Assembly (NCBI GenBank): GCA_018398765.1
Contig: JAHBMJ010002640.1
Location: forward strand, 1-17,242
Direction: 5' to 3'
DNA: 17,242 bases
Source: Chromera velia
Lineage: Eukaryota > Sar > Chromeraceae
Positions 1 to 9,235 of the stretch are shown here, piece by piece. The position numbers were made by a program, and so were the translations under genes. Under the pieces are notes generated by a model. It was not told the origin of the DNA and searched no databases. It worked only from the letters and a program-made list of their open reading frames with translations. Position 1 is the first letter of the stretch. Each line of letters starts with the position of its first letter.

Positions 1-17
1 CGGCACCCTGCCCTTTT

Positions 18-343
18 GACGCACGCAGCCGACTTTGCCTCTGTCGGCCAATAATCGGGTCTGAAGTCTCTTGTCCGTCTTGAAGGTCCACAGGTTCAAA
101 ACTGTATTTTACTAATACTTTGTGCACAGAGACGGCCGGAGACGGCTAGCTCACACAACTGTGTGCCAGAGAGGACTCATGCACACGGGGGCTCATCGTG
201 GGTCCGCGCGGAAGGCGTCGCCACCGTCGCCATGCCGAGGTGGCGGCACTCGACGCACGCAGCCGACTTAAAGTTTGCCTCTGTCCAAGTCTGTCGGCCA
301 ACAATCGGGTCTGAAGTCTCTTGAAGGTCCACAGGGTCAAAAA
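18..343. repeat. Imperfect long direct repeat pair around a hairpin-bearing spacer
   Basis: Two copies of a roughly 85-90 bp sequence lie at 18-101 and 252-343. Both start GACGCACGCAGCCGAC and share the block CGGGTCTGAAGTCTCTTG. Each copy has private insertions that look like short local duplications: about 9 bp after CTCTTG in the first, and about 6 and 10 bp near TTTGCCTCTG in the second. The spacer contains a short hairpin with arms at 217-225 and 239-247 (GTCGCCACC / GGTGGCGGC, one G-T wobble) ending close to the second copy. No coding function is evident. It may be a weaker, older member of the direct-repeat plus palindrome pattern seen elsewhere in the window. Confidence 0.7.
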
Positions 344-399
344 TGCGGAGTCCTAAACCTCTGAGCAAACGAACTTTTCCCACAGAAATGTTGCCACAA

Positions 400-456
400 A
401 AAACGCTTTGTCAGATGTCTTTTGATGGTCTTAGAAGATGTCTGACAGAGCGTTTT
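400..456 (+). ncRNA. Long RNA-type hairpin followed by a T9 tract
   Basis: Bases 400-425 pair with 431-456, giving an uninterrupted 26-bp stem with a 5-nt loop (426-430), if G-U pairs are counted. All five wobbles are valid G-U pairs in the + strand transcript and would be C-A mismatches in the complement, so the + strand RNA is the better folder. A run of nine T at 469-477, 13 nt after the stem, could stop RNA polymerase III. No A/B boxes or known RNA family are recognised. Alternatives are a small-RNA precursor, or an old palindromic DNA element whose arms diverged by transitions. The call as an RNA gene is inference; the pairing is directly visible. Confidence 0.35.
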
Positions 457-715
457 CTCAGTTTTAACTTTTTTTTTGGGAGTGCACTTTCGGGGCTCTG
501 GAGGAGACGGCTACAACAACAGTTGCTGGGTCACCTCGAGTCGGCACGAAGTGGAGCTTGGAGGTGGGTCCAGTGGACACCAGCCGTCTTAATCTTGTTT
601 CTAATGTCTTTCTGCTTGCTGCTTCTCCTCCTGTTCAAGCGGGGAAGGGCTGCCAGCCTTATCTAGGTATTAAAGTACTGCTGCCTTCATCGCTCTCCTG
701 ACTCTTTCCTTACAG

Positions 716-1020
716 GTCACAGTCTTGGAAGCCCCGAGGTCAACCCCCAGGTTAGCCTGTCCAGACCTGCTGCTTCTTAGGCCCTTGGTTTTGTCCTTGG
801 AACCTTGTGCGTGCAGAACAAGCTGGACAGAAGTGCTTTCTTGACTGCACAAAGCGTGAACGCCTGTCCCTCCGTGTTTGCAGGTGTTGGTGAACGGAGA
901 TTTGGGAACACCTGCAGGTTAGTTAAGGAAGCGCGGCTTGCTCTTTCGCTTTGTATGATGATTTGCTTAGCATCCAGCTTCTTTGTTCTGCTAGGAGCTT
1001 GACAGAAACGCACAAGGGAG
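716..1020 (+). other. Possible very short exons (716-750, 884-917, 995-1020)
   Basis: Three short segments are framed by acceptor and donor look-alikes: CTTACAG before 716 with GTTAGC after 750; TTTGCAG before 884 with GTTAGT after 917; CTGCTAG before 995 with GTCAGT after 1020. The first two can be joined in an open frame, but I could not carry that frame through the third. They may be 5' exons of the gene at 1959, or chance matches in pyrimidine-rich DNA. The rest of 478-1640 shows nothing I can support. A 107-codon open frame at 343-666 overlaps the hairpin and has no recognisable features. Confidence 0.2.
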
Positions 1021-1641
1021 GTCAGTAAGAGAGGGTCGACGGAGAGTCTGCTGGAGCCTCCCTTTTTTGACCGCCTCTTCTGAAGCTTTGCACAGCTCTC
1101 AGTCGTGCCAGACATTTTTCCATCTAGACCAATCGCTCAGCTTTCATGCATTTGAATATCTTCCACTTGCTCCGTGTGTGTCAGTCTTTCAAAGCGGTCC
1201 ATACTATCCCAACGCAAGTGCTACTTACTCGTTCATCCTTTCTCATTTGTGGCACTCCGTACTGGTCTCCCTCTGAACATCTGGATCTACCTACAGACCT
1301 GTCCTTCTTTTTCACAATTTCTCATTGACACATGCAGAACGATTTGCAAGCTTTTACGCCGTGTAGTGTGAGTTCTTTGTAAATAGAATTATGTTGTCTC
1401 TGTGCTCTGTTCTTAAGAATCCTCTCCGACCCCTGCTGACCATCTCCTGTCTGGTCTGTCCAGCCTAGCTGTGAAGCCCTCCTTCTTGCACTGTTTCCCT
1501 TACAGAAGAAGCAATTCTTTGTACTTGATTGGCAGCGCTAAACGTTGCTTTTGAGTATATCTACTAGTGTTGTGCCTGTATATTTCTTTGCAGGTAACAT
1601 TCATTAACTTCTACGTGCCGCGGTGATCGTAATTTTTCCGA

Positions 1642-1947
1642 CCATACACCCTAGCTAATCAACGAGTCTTTTGAGCACATTTGAGCAGATTCGCACAGAA
1701 GTAGCGATTTTAAATGCTCTAAAAAACTTTAGATTGCTTTAAGTAACCTAGTTTTACTTTATAATGAAGCTAGAATATAGTAAATTTAAAAGTCACTTTG
1801 AATTCTACTAAGTCCTACTTTGGAGTCCACTCTGTTAAAACCACAACAAACATACTTCTAGAGTGTAGGTTTTTGTTTAAAACCCTAGGGGGGGGAGGTT
1901 ATAATTAATTTTTATTTTTTTAATTTTTTAGTGTCATACCCTAGTGA
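1642..1947 (-). repeat. AT-rich dispersed repeat, copy 1 (minus orientation)
   Basis: Read on the minus strand from about 1943, the sequence starts CTAGGGTATGACACTAAAAA. It continues through an AT-rich stretch, a run of C, and a TGTTGTGGTT-like block. The same order of blocks occurs on the + strand from about 4824 (CTAGGGTATATCACTTAAAA, then a run of C, then TTCAATGTGGTT). A related CTAGGGTGTAT motif, also on the minus strand, lies at the other edge near 1650. No terminal inverted repeat, target duplication or coding capacity is apparent. Similarity to copy 2 is roughly 70 percent by eye over the first 110 bp, with gaps. Confidence 0.5.
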
Positions 1948-1958
1948 TCCTCCTGCAG

Positions 1959-3531
1959 ATGAAACTGTATCAGTGGATCCAGAAGGGGGTCCAAAGGGGA
2001 AAGAAAGTCCTCTGTCCGATTGGAGATGAATGCCCTAACAGTCACGACGCCAGCAAACACCCCTGTTTCTGGCATCATACAACATGTCAGTCATCACCTC
2101 GCCCTCCCTTTCCACTCCTTTCCTTTTTATGGACTCTGTTGAGTGGATTGCCTCAGGGTGACTCATTCTCGCTCAAATATAGTACCCTGAATCAAAGCCA
2201 TGTCAGACCCCACAGCATAAGCTCAGGAAGTCACATTTGCATCTCTGTTGCAGGCAACTGCGAGAAATTCAAGAATACGGGGAAGCAGTGTCCCTTCTCT
2301 CGCACAGAGCTTAAAGATTGTATCCAGCGCTTTCGGTTTGTCCAGTGGTGGCGCATGAAGCTGGAGTGGCTCTTAAAGCAAGAAAAGGAAGGCAAAATGA
2401 CACTGAAACCCGAACATGGCTGGTGGAGGTCATTTTACGCTGACAACCTGAGAATACTACAGGAAGCAGGTAAAGCACACCAAGTCTATCAAACGCAGAT
2501 GGATGGACCGGTAACAGGTGTAGAACATCCCGAGGAAGGACCTCAGGGAGCGAACAGTGCTTCCTCTTCCGCTTCATCCAGAGGGAAGTGCGCAGACAAT
2601 GAAGCAGGGTTGGGTAGGGGCAGAAATCTGGGTGGTAAACATAAGGCAGTTGATGACCGGCTCTTGAAGACCTCTCGAGTTAACCATCCAGACAGGGCAT
2701 CCCCCTACCATATCGCCTGCCAGTGGGCTCAGGAGGTTCATGCACTTAGATTATTCTGGCTCTTATCGGTCACGTACCTGCGTAAGAATGCTGAAAGTGT
2801 TCCCGGATTTTTTATTAAGCTTTTCTCTCCCTGTTATCAATCCGGTATCTGACTTGCTATCAGCCAAAGTGATGGTGACGTGTACTCGCCTACACCTTCT
2901 TCTCAAAACATTATCTTGCGTTCCCTCCTCCTCGCGGCACTGTGCATGCGCACCCCCTCTCTCCTTGATTGTGTTTTGTTTGCATTCATCAGCCGATTCC
3001 AGCAAAAAAAAATGTAGAAGTCTCAGTCGTCCCCCCTCTTGCTTTGCCTGCAGTGGTCTTCAGTATCAAAAGCATCGGTCAATCCCCCCAGGATGAGTTC
3101 CTCGCTTTCCCGCGGTCAATCAGCATTTCTCCCAGTTCGCTGCCTTCTCTAGAACGGACAGGGTCAGTTGATGAAACCGTGTACAACTGCTTATTCTTCT
3201 GATTGCAGGGCATCGACCCGATCTTCGGGGACAGGCTTGGACGAGCTCTAAACCTAGGACCTTTGAATGCACAGCTACGCGCTCTGATGGAAGTCAGCGA
3301 CCGGAGCATGCTGGTCAGTCTGACTCTTTTTCTAGTTGAGTTTTTAAATTGCCTCAGCACCGCGAATCAGAGGTACCTGGCTCGAAACCCTTTTCTCTCA
3401 CACAGGACCAGGATTATATGGGATCAATGTTCCCGGTTGCCCCGCGGTCCACTGCCGGGCATCAACTTGCACTGTCGAGAGGTCGCTCAGACGACTGCAT
3501 GTATGCAGAATGTGATGGAGGCTGCGTCTAA
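1959..3531 (+). CDS. Multi-exon gene for a Cys/His-rich, CCCH-like zinc-finger protein
   Basis: The exon model is 1959-2085, 2254-2781, 3053-3162, about 3209 or 3235 to 3313, and 3406-3531 (TAA 3529-3531). Phases agree across the first two introns (donors GTCAGT and GTAAGA) and the last one (GTCAGT). The third junction is unresolved: the best-looking acceptor (3208) does not keep frame, while a weaker one at 3234 does. Exon 1 encodes CPIGDECPNSH followed by HP, which matches the C-x5-C-x3-H half of CCCH RNA-binding fingers. The usual first Cys eight residues upstream is absent. Exon 2 begins NCEKFKNTGKQCPFSR and continues into a Trp/Lys-rich helical stretch. The remainder is Ser-rich and unrecognised. 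ATG 1959 directly follows TGCAG, so it may be internal and earlier exons may exist. By family analogy a role in binding RNA is possible, but this is not shown. Confidence 0.5.
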
Positions 3532-4595
3532 GACCAACCTCTTAGACCGAGGTATCAAGACCTTTCCTGATACATCAATCAGTCGATCGATCGAATCTGT
3601 TGAACAAAATCAGCTATAGGTCGTGCCATAAGAGAGATCGGAAACGATCTGTAGCATGCGGATTCGAGCAGCGCCATTGTTCCAAGGTTTTTTCGTTCCC
3701 TCTCCTCCTTTGCCCGACTGATTTGGTCTTCAAGTTGCATTGCAGTCTTTCTGCTCTGTACGGTTTTTTTTCCTTGAATGACTCTTCATGCCTTTCTGCA
3801 AGCTTTTCTGCATTAATTCTGCACAAATTGCTTTTTCTTTTATTACATTCCATAAACACCTCACGCCTGTTCATAGCTCTGCAGAGGAAGAAACCAACAT
3901 TACTGTCTGCCTCATTCATCAGAAAGTGGAACAGAGCCATTTTATCAACCTTTCTGTATCCGTTTGCGTTTAGTGATTCATTTAGTCTCTTTTTGCTCCC
4001 CTCTGAGCAGCTTTAAGCGATGCTGTACAAGCATTCCTTTCTTTTTTGTTCGTAGATCGTGGATCCTGTTAAGATGTGTACTTTGTCTTTAGGTACTCTC
4101 ATCCCGGAGAGATCGTGGCAGACGGTTTAGAGCCTTTTCTCACAGAGACACAGAGGGTCGGAGACAGGGGAAATGTGTGCGCATGTCTCTATCCGCCTCA
4201 GAAACAATAAAAATCGCCGACCTTCTCTGGCTTTGTGTCTATCTGTCTTTCTGCCTGCCGAGATATTTGCCTTCTCTCTCTCTTGTGTGTGTTGCAGTCC
4301 TCTAAGCTCAGACAAGTGGCGGAAACTCCTTGTTTCTCATTCCACGCCACTGGTCCGTTGCTTTTATCCATTTTCTCTATGTTCAGCTTTTCCATCTTCT
4401 TGTTCAAACGTGATGGGTCTATCAAACGAGTCGTATCTCTCGTTTTCTTAAATTTTACTTGTAAAGTCGACTCGATATTTTCTTTTCATCCGAGTTTCAA
4501 TCGGTTTGAGCTCTTGAAAGGTTTTTGAAACCCAGTTTGTCGAGACCACAGCTGCTGCAGAGTGGGAGGGACAGGTTCAATATGCAATTCTTTTG
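3532..4595. other. Pyrimidine-rich stretch without a supported gene
   Basis: This kilobase is rich in CTTTTC-type tracts on the + strand. Open frames on both strands are short, of low-complexity composition, and lack paired splice signals or recognisable motifs. It probably contains the 3' untranslated region of the upstream gene and intergenic DNA. A short GATC-type palindrome (CGATCGATCG) occurs near 3585. I see no RNA gene here. Confidence 0.4.
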
Positions 4596-4743
4596 GAAGT
4601 TTGAATTTGCAGGCAAATACACATGCAGCCAAGAATATATTTTTCATCGGCAAATATACATGCAGCCAAGAATATATTTTTCATCGATGAAAAATATATT
4701 CTTGGCTGCATGTGTATTTGCTTAGAAGTTTGAATTTGCAGGC
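4596..4743. repeat. Fold-back element bracketed by 19-bp direct repeats
   Basis: A 37-bp unit is present twice in tandem (4613-4649 and 4650-4686; one base differs) and once inverted (4685-4721). The inverted copy is an exact reverse complement of the first tandem copy. Units two and three share the central CG, so 4650-4721 is a loopless near-perfect 72-bp palindrome centred on TTTTCATCGATGAAAA. The whole is flanked by identical 19-bp direct repeats, GAAGTTTGAATTTGCAGGC, at 4596-4614 and 4725-4743. There is no coding capacity. The flanking repeats resemble a target duplication but are longer than most transposons make. Confidence 0.9.
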
Positions 4744-4823
4744 CGCTGTGAGTAGGGTAACGAGTGCCTAGAGAGCCACCGAGAGCTACGGGAACAATAC
4801 AAAACTCGTGGCTTCGTGGAAAG

Positions 4824-5190
4824 GTCTAGGGTATATCACTTAAAAAAAATATAATAATTAAGATATAGTCTGTACCCCCCACCTAAATAAAGATAAAGAA
4901 GATGTATACTCTTAAAAGTGTGTTCAATGTGGTTCTAAGCCCAGTAGAACCTTATACACAATACAAACTGGGTAATTGTTTGCTTTTATCATGAAGTTAT
5001 AGAGGTTTAAAGTCATTTCGCTACTATAGGTTCTAAAAAAACAAAAGCCTAGGTTTAGTAACTTTTTTTAAAACCTAAAAGAACCTTGTAAAACCTTATA
5101 TAACTTTACTTTTACTGAGTTCTAATGCTTAAAAACGTTTTTTAATGTTTGAGTTTCTTATATAAACGATGGTTTTCTTCATCCACTTCA
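4824..5190 (+). repeat. AT-rich dispersed repeat, copy 2 (plus orientation)
   Basis: It starts CTAGGGTATATCACTTAAAA and is alignable by eye with the minus-strand reading of 1943-1840. It goes on through blocks such as AGGTTCTAAAAA, AAAACCTAAAAGAACC and TTATATAA. Part of this second half (about 4990-5100) resembles the minus-strand reading of 5940-6110, with shared GTTATAG, TTTCGC and GGTTCTAA words. The right-hand limit is uncertain. No open reading frame of note. Confidence 0.45.
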
Positions 5191-5939
5191 TTTTTAAAGC
5201 TAGTCTGAAAGCACATCCCCACTCTCCTCGCCATGTCTCACAGCCGGACCCCCACTTTCCACACTATAAGTGGTTCTGGTTGCTTTTAGCTCTATCTGCA
5301 CAACTCCTTCCTCCAGTCTGACTTCCCTCGGAAGAAGCTCTCTCAGCTTTTCATATTCTTCAAAGAAGGATCGCTCAGCTCACTGCAATTCTTCCTTTTA
5401 AATTCGGACTCCACCATCGATTGAAACTGCTGAATGAATCCAAAAAAAGATACTTAAAAGGGGGAGGTCGTCTGTTTGGCTCATGGTGGAGTTTCAAAGA
5501 GTCAGAGGAAGGAACATTGAGGACTCAGAATCATCTCTGTCGTTCACTTTCTCATACAAAATCACTCGGGCAGAAATACCTTGTTCTCAATAATATGGGC
5601 CATATAAGATAACCCAACACTCATCCCCCTCTTTATCACTAGATACTTGTCCTCAGGATTCACTAAGTTAACTACCTTCAAAAAAAGAGACAGCCACCGC
5701 TATCATTCAGCTTTGTTATCCAGGCCTCATCTGCAGTTCTAAACGAAAGTCTGGGCGGCGTTGCGGCTCTAGGCTGTGGCTGCTGTTCATAGTTCAGGCA
5801 ATGACTAGGGCAATGAGGGAGGGGAATAGGAGGGGGGTGATAGCTAGGGCGCGAAGGAGGACAAAAACACTGATTGTCTCATCAGTTTGCGAGCGTTCCT
5901 GGTCGGTTTGATCATATTTCTATTGAGAAAAGGCCGGTT
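5191..5939. other. Spacer between AT-rich repeat copies; no gene recognised
   Basis: This 750-bp stretch of ordinary composition separates two AT-rich repeats that run in opposite directions. A 63-codon open frame (5421-5612) has no recognisable motif and no splice context. The segment could be the interior of a non-autonomous element whose ends are the AT-rich repeats, but matching termini or a target duplication were not found. Confidence 0.3.
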
Positions 5940-6200
5940 TAAGGTGGTTTTAGCAGGTTCTGGCAGGTTCTGAGGAAAAGGTTTTGAGAAACGGATGGTT
6001 CAGGAACTTTTCTTAGAACCTTAGGTGGCGAAACGTCTATAACCTACTATAACCTACCATAACTTGACTATAAACATTCAAAACCATGTTTTTTAAGCTT
6101 TTAAGAAGTTGTTTAATCATTTTCACTCTTAAAAACTTGATTTTATTTATTAAAAAATAGTGTTCTTAGTCTAGAACTTTGCTAGAACTTTTATATAACC
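5940..6200 (-). repeat. AT-rich dispersed repeat, copy 3 (minus orientation)
   Basis: Read on the minus strand it contains GGTTATAG, GTTTCGCCACC, AAGGTTCTAAG and several AGAACC/AAAACC words, in an order similar to 4990-5100 on the + strand. On the + strand it shows a local triplication of CTATAACCTAC-like words near 6038-6064. The sequence is AT-rich and non-coding. Limits are approximate. Confidence 0.4.
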
Positions 6201-6489
6201 ACAAGCAGTGACACATCTTAGGGGAAGGTACTGCAAGCGCCTGCTTGACCTGCTAGCAGAGAATCCTGAGTCCCACAGAAGAAGATGGTGGGTTTCGATG
6301 CTTACACCTGCTTATGAAGCCACTCCTGGTGGAGAGATGACGTCGCTGTCCCATCGGTCGGCCAACAATGACTTGCACAGCAGAGGAGAAAGGAATGATG
6401 TGCAAGTATGTGCAAGACAGTAGACAAACTGCGATCGGCGAAAACGAGGAGGATAAATAGGAGAAAGAGCGAGGAGGGGACTTTTAAGG

Positions 6490-6660
6490 CTAGCTTTGCG
6501 CGCGAATTGCGCGTGCGCGGAGCATGTGCGCGTTGCGCGCACCCCCGTTCCCGCGCGCGCGCGCCCCGCGGCCGGCCGCGGCCCGCGCGGAGCCGGCCGA
6601 ACCCCCGGCGCGCCCCCGTCCGGCCTCCGAGTCACATCCGAGACGTCTATATATTGGAGA
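6490..6660 (+). promoter_or_regulatory. CpG-rich block plus TATA-like sequence upstream of the SMYD-like gene
   Basis: About 6495-6630 is extremely GC- and CpG-rich (alternating GC/CG runs), unlike anything else in the window. It includes a perfect 16-bp palindrome, CCGCGGCCGGCCGCGG, at 6566-6581. About 15-20 bp after it lies CTATATATTGG near 6646-6656, and the first ATG of the downstream gene is at 6833. Position and composition suggest the core promoter of that gene. Open frames through this block on both strands are Arg/Pro/Ala-rich by-products of the composition. Promoter function is inference. Confidence 0.35.
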
Positions 6661-6832
6661 ACCACGGAGAGATTTCTCAAAGTAAAAAGACCATCAGGTC
6701 GTATACTCGATCCGGGTCGTGTCATGATTGGCGCACACCCGTCCTCTCTCGGTCGAATTTGCGGTCAACCGTCCAGCCTCTGTCCCCTAGAAGCAAGTTG
6801 CCTGTAATTAACCTCTTGCGAGTGGCCGAGGG

Positions 6833-9204
6833 ATGCAGCAGTCTCCCGAGAGCCCACTCCTCGGCTTTCTCAAGGTGAGGACGGAATCTATGATTTTGAC
6901 TCACTTCAGCTTGATGGTGAGCAGAATGATGCATGCTTGTGTTTTGTACGCGCTTGCAGAAAAACTGCCCTGCCCTCTTGAAGGAGACGGCAAATGCGAT
7001 TGGGAGGATGGTGAAGACAGTGGGCCAGAATGACGCAGCAGAGCGCCTTGCAGAAGAGATCTTCCAAGCTTTTGAGGCTGTCGTGAAATCATCTCCTGCT
7101 CCGTCAGAGGACTTGACGGTAATTGATGAGTTTCTGTCTCAGCCGTCTCCTTCTCACGGCAAGAGTACAGAGAGAGCACTCTGGTGGAAGGAGGAAGGGA
7201 ATCGGTTTGTCGGGAAAGCAAAGTCTTCAAAGGAGACGGTGCAGACTGAAGAGAATGCAAGGGTGGCCGTGTACGCGTACAGTCGAGCACTGTCGCTGTC
7301 GGAAGAGGGAGACGGAGACGGGCTTCTGAGGACAGCCCTACTCTCCAACAGAAGGTGGGAGGAAGATCTTGACAGTCTGCATGCATTCTTTTTGGAAGTC
7401 CCGCATTCCGTCTCTGCTTGCCGCCTAGCTCTGTACAGGTCCGCGGCGTTTTCCGCTCTTGCCGTCTCAGCTGTGTGGCGTGTGAAAAGGGAGGTTTCTT
7501 TCTTGACTCACTTTCCGTACGTAAGTTCTCACGAGCAGGCTCTAATCCAATTCACTCGAAATCTGTGCATGCAGCCACGCCTTCCTGCTGTGTGGTCTCC
7601 CTCTCTGTGCCCTCGCGGATGCGTCTGCGTGTATATTGTCGGACCCGCAAGGGGTTTTCCCGAAGGCTTTTTTCAGAAGGGCACAGGCACTGGAGGCCGT
7701 GCAGAACGATGGCGTGGGTGCGCTTGGCGTCCATTACGAGGGGCCTTGTAGCAAAGTATCCCACTCTCTCGCTGCAGACAGCACAGCTGCAGGACGTGAG
7801 GAAAGGAGGAGGGAAAGGGAAAGAATGAAGAGGGCACTCTTCGAAGAAGCTCTCAGAGAAGAGAGCAGACTCTCGGTGGCCACGGCATGCCAATTCATGT
7901 CCGCGGAGGTGCGCAAAAACGACACTCGAGGCCGTCATGTTATGCTTACCTCATCAGAGAACGTGACTGCACACAGGGGCACACACCTAGTTTTACGAGA
8001 GAGACCAGCAGCCGTTTTTCTCTCCCTATCTCCTGTCTCCCTTCTCTCTTCTGAGGCAGGGGAGAAGAACAAAAAGAAAGAAACAAAGAAGGGATCTGCA
8101 GATCTGCTGGAGGGACCCGACTTTTCGATTTGTGCAGGATGTCTGCTTCCTGTGGGGGGGCTGTCGGGGGGGTTCTCTCCGCCCTCATCTTTTCTTTCCC
8201 CAGGCCTGGCTGCCTCTTCTGCCCCAGATGCGAGAGGGGCTGAAGCCGGGTCTTCCTCGTTGACGGAGGACAGCGGGTTTGGAGAGATGGAGCCGGCAGG
8301 CTGTGTGGAGAGGCAGAAGGAAAGCGCTCTGGATGAAGACACTCTGGCTGGAAGTTGTGAATTTAAGGGAGCAGAGGGGAGCAGTGGCTCTAGGGAGAAG
8401 CAGTGGCAGGAGAGACGCTGGTGTCCACCTCTCAGCGTTCCATGCTTGGGGTGTAGTGCGGTGCTCTTTTGTTCAGAGAAGTGCAGAGATGAAAGCGCCC
8501 ATGCCCGTCTATCTGATTGTGGAATCGGTGGTGCTCGAGGAATTTTGAGTTCCACAGATGGAACAGTCGGTGTGTGTGGTACCCGCCTGGCACAGCTTCT
8601 GTCTCCTGAGGGCGTCCTTGCATTGCAGTCCTGTGCAAAGGAGACGGGGGAACGTGAAGAAGATGAGATTGGGGCCCTTTGCGGGGGCATTCCGCTTTCT
8701 GCGGATGATAGCCTTGACTGCGCACTTCAGAGTTGGGCCGTCTCCAAGGCACTCACCAAAAGTGGCAGGGCCTCTTTTTCGGGTGGGAAGGTTTTGTGGC
8801 GTCTGCTCCAAGCGCGGTCGAACGCTTTTGGAATCTCTCTGTGGTGTCGCGACAGCAGAAGTCCTGCCTCCTCTCTCTTTGATTCCTCAGGAAAGACAGG
8901 AAGAGGAAGAGTGAATCCTGTGTTGGGGGGCCGCATGAGGGTTGTGGGCGTGGGGCTCTACAGGAAGGCCTCGATGTTCAACCACAGCTGCTCTCCCAAT
9001 TGCACGGCCTCGTTCAATGGAGACCTGATTTCCGGTCAGTCAGTCAGTCAGTCAGTCAGTCAGTCAGTCTGTGCAAAGAAGGGCCGCGGGGTACGCTTAA
9101 GGCCTGGAGCTCTGGTACCCTTCCCCTGAGAGAGCGCGCCAAAAGAAGAAAGAAAAAAACAGAAAGAATGAAGAAGGAGAAAAAGCGAAAGAAAAGACGA
9201 TATA

Positions 9205-9235
<31 letters not shown>

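Noticed and set aside
343-666. 107-codon ORF with a hydrophobic C-terminal stretch
   Set aside because: It overlaps the hairpin, lacks splice or promoter context, and its Leu-rich end comes from a CTGCTTCTCCTC tract.
3575-3605. GATC/CGATCGATCG palindrome as a regulatory site
   Set aside because: It is a short simple-sequence palindrome with no context to support a function.
4613-4721. CRISPR-like array
   Set aside because: The units are immediately tandem or inverted without unique spacers, and the genome is eukaryotic.
6312-6878. Overlapping open frames on both strands through the GC-rich block
   Set aside because: Arg/Pro/Ala-rich products on both strands are expected from CpG-rich DNA, and no motif or splice context supports them.
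7439-7520. This segment as a constitutive exon of the methyltransferase
   Set aside because: Its end phase does not match the next exon, whereas skipping it yields a perfect TPR and an unbroken frame.
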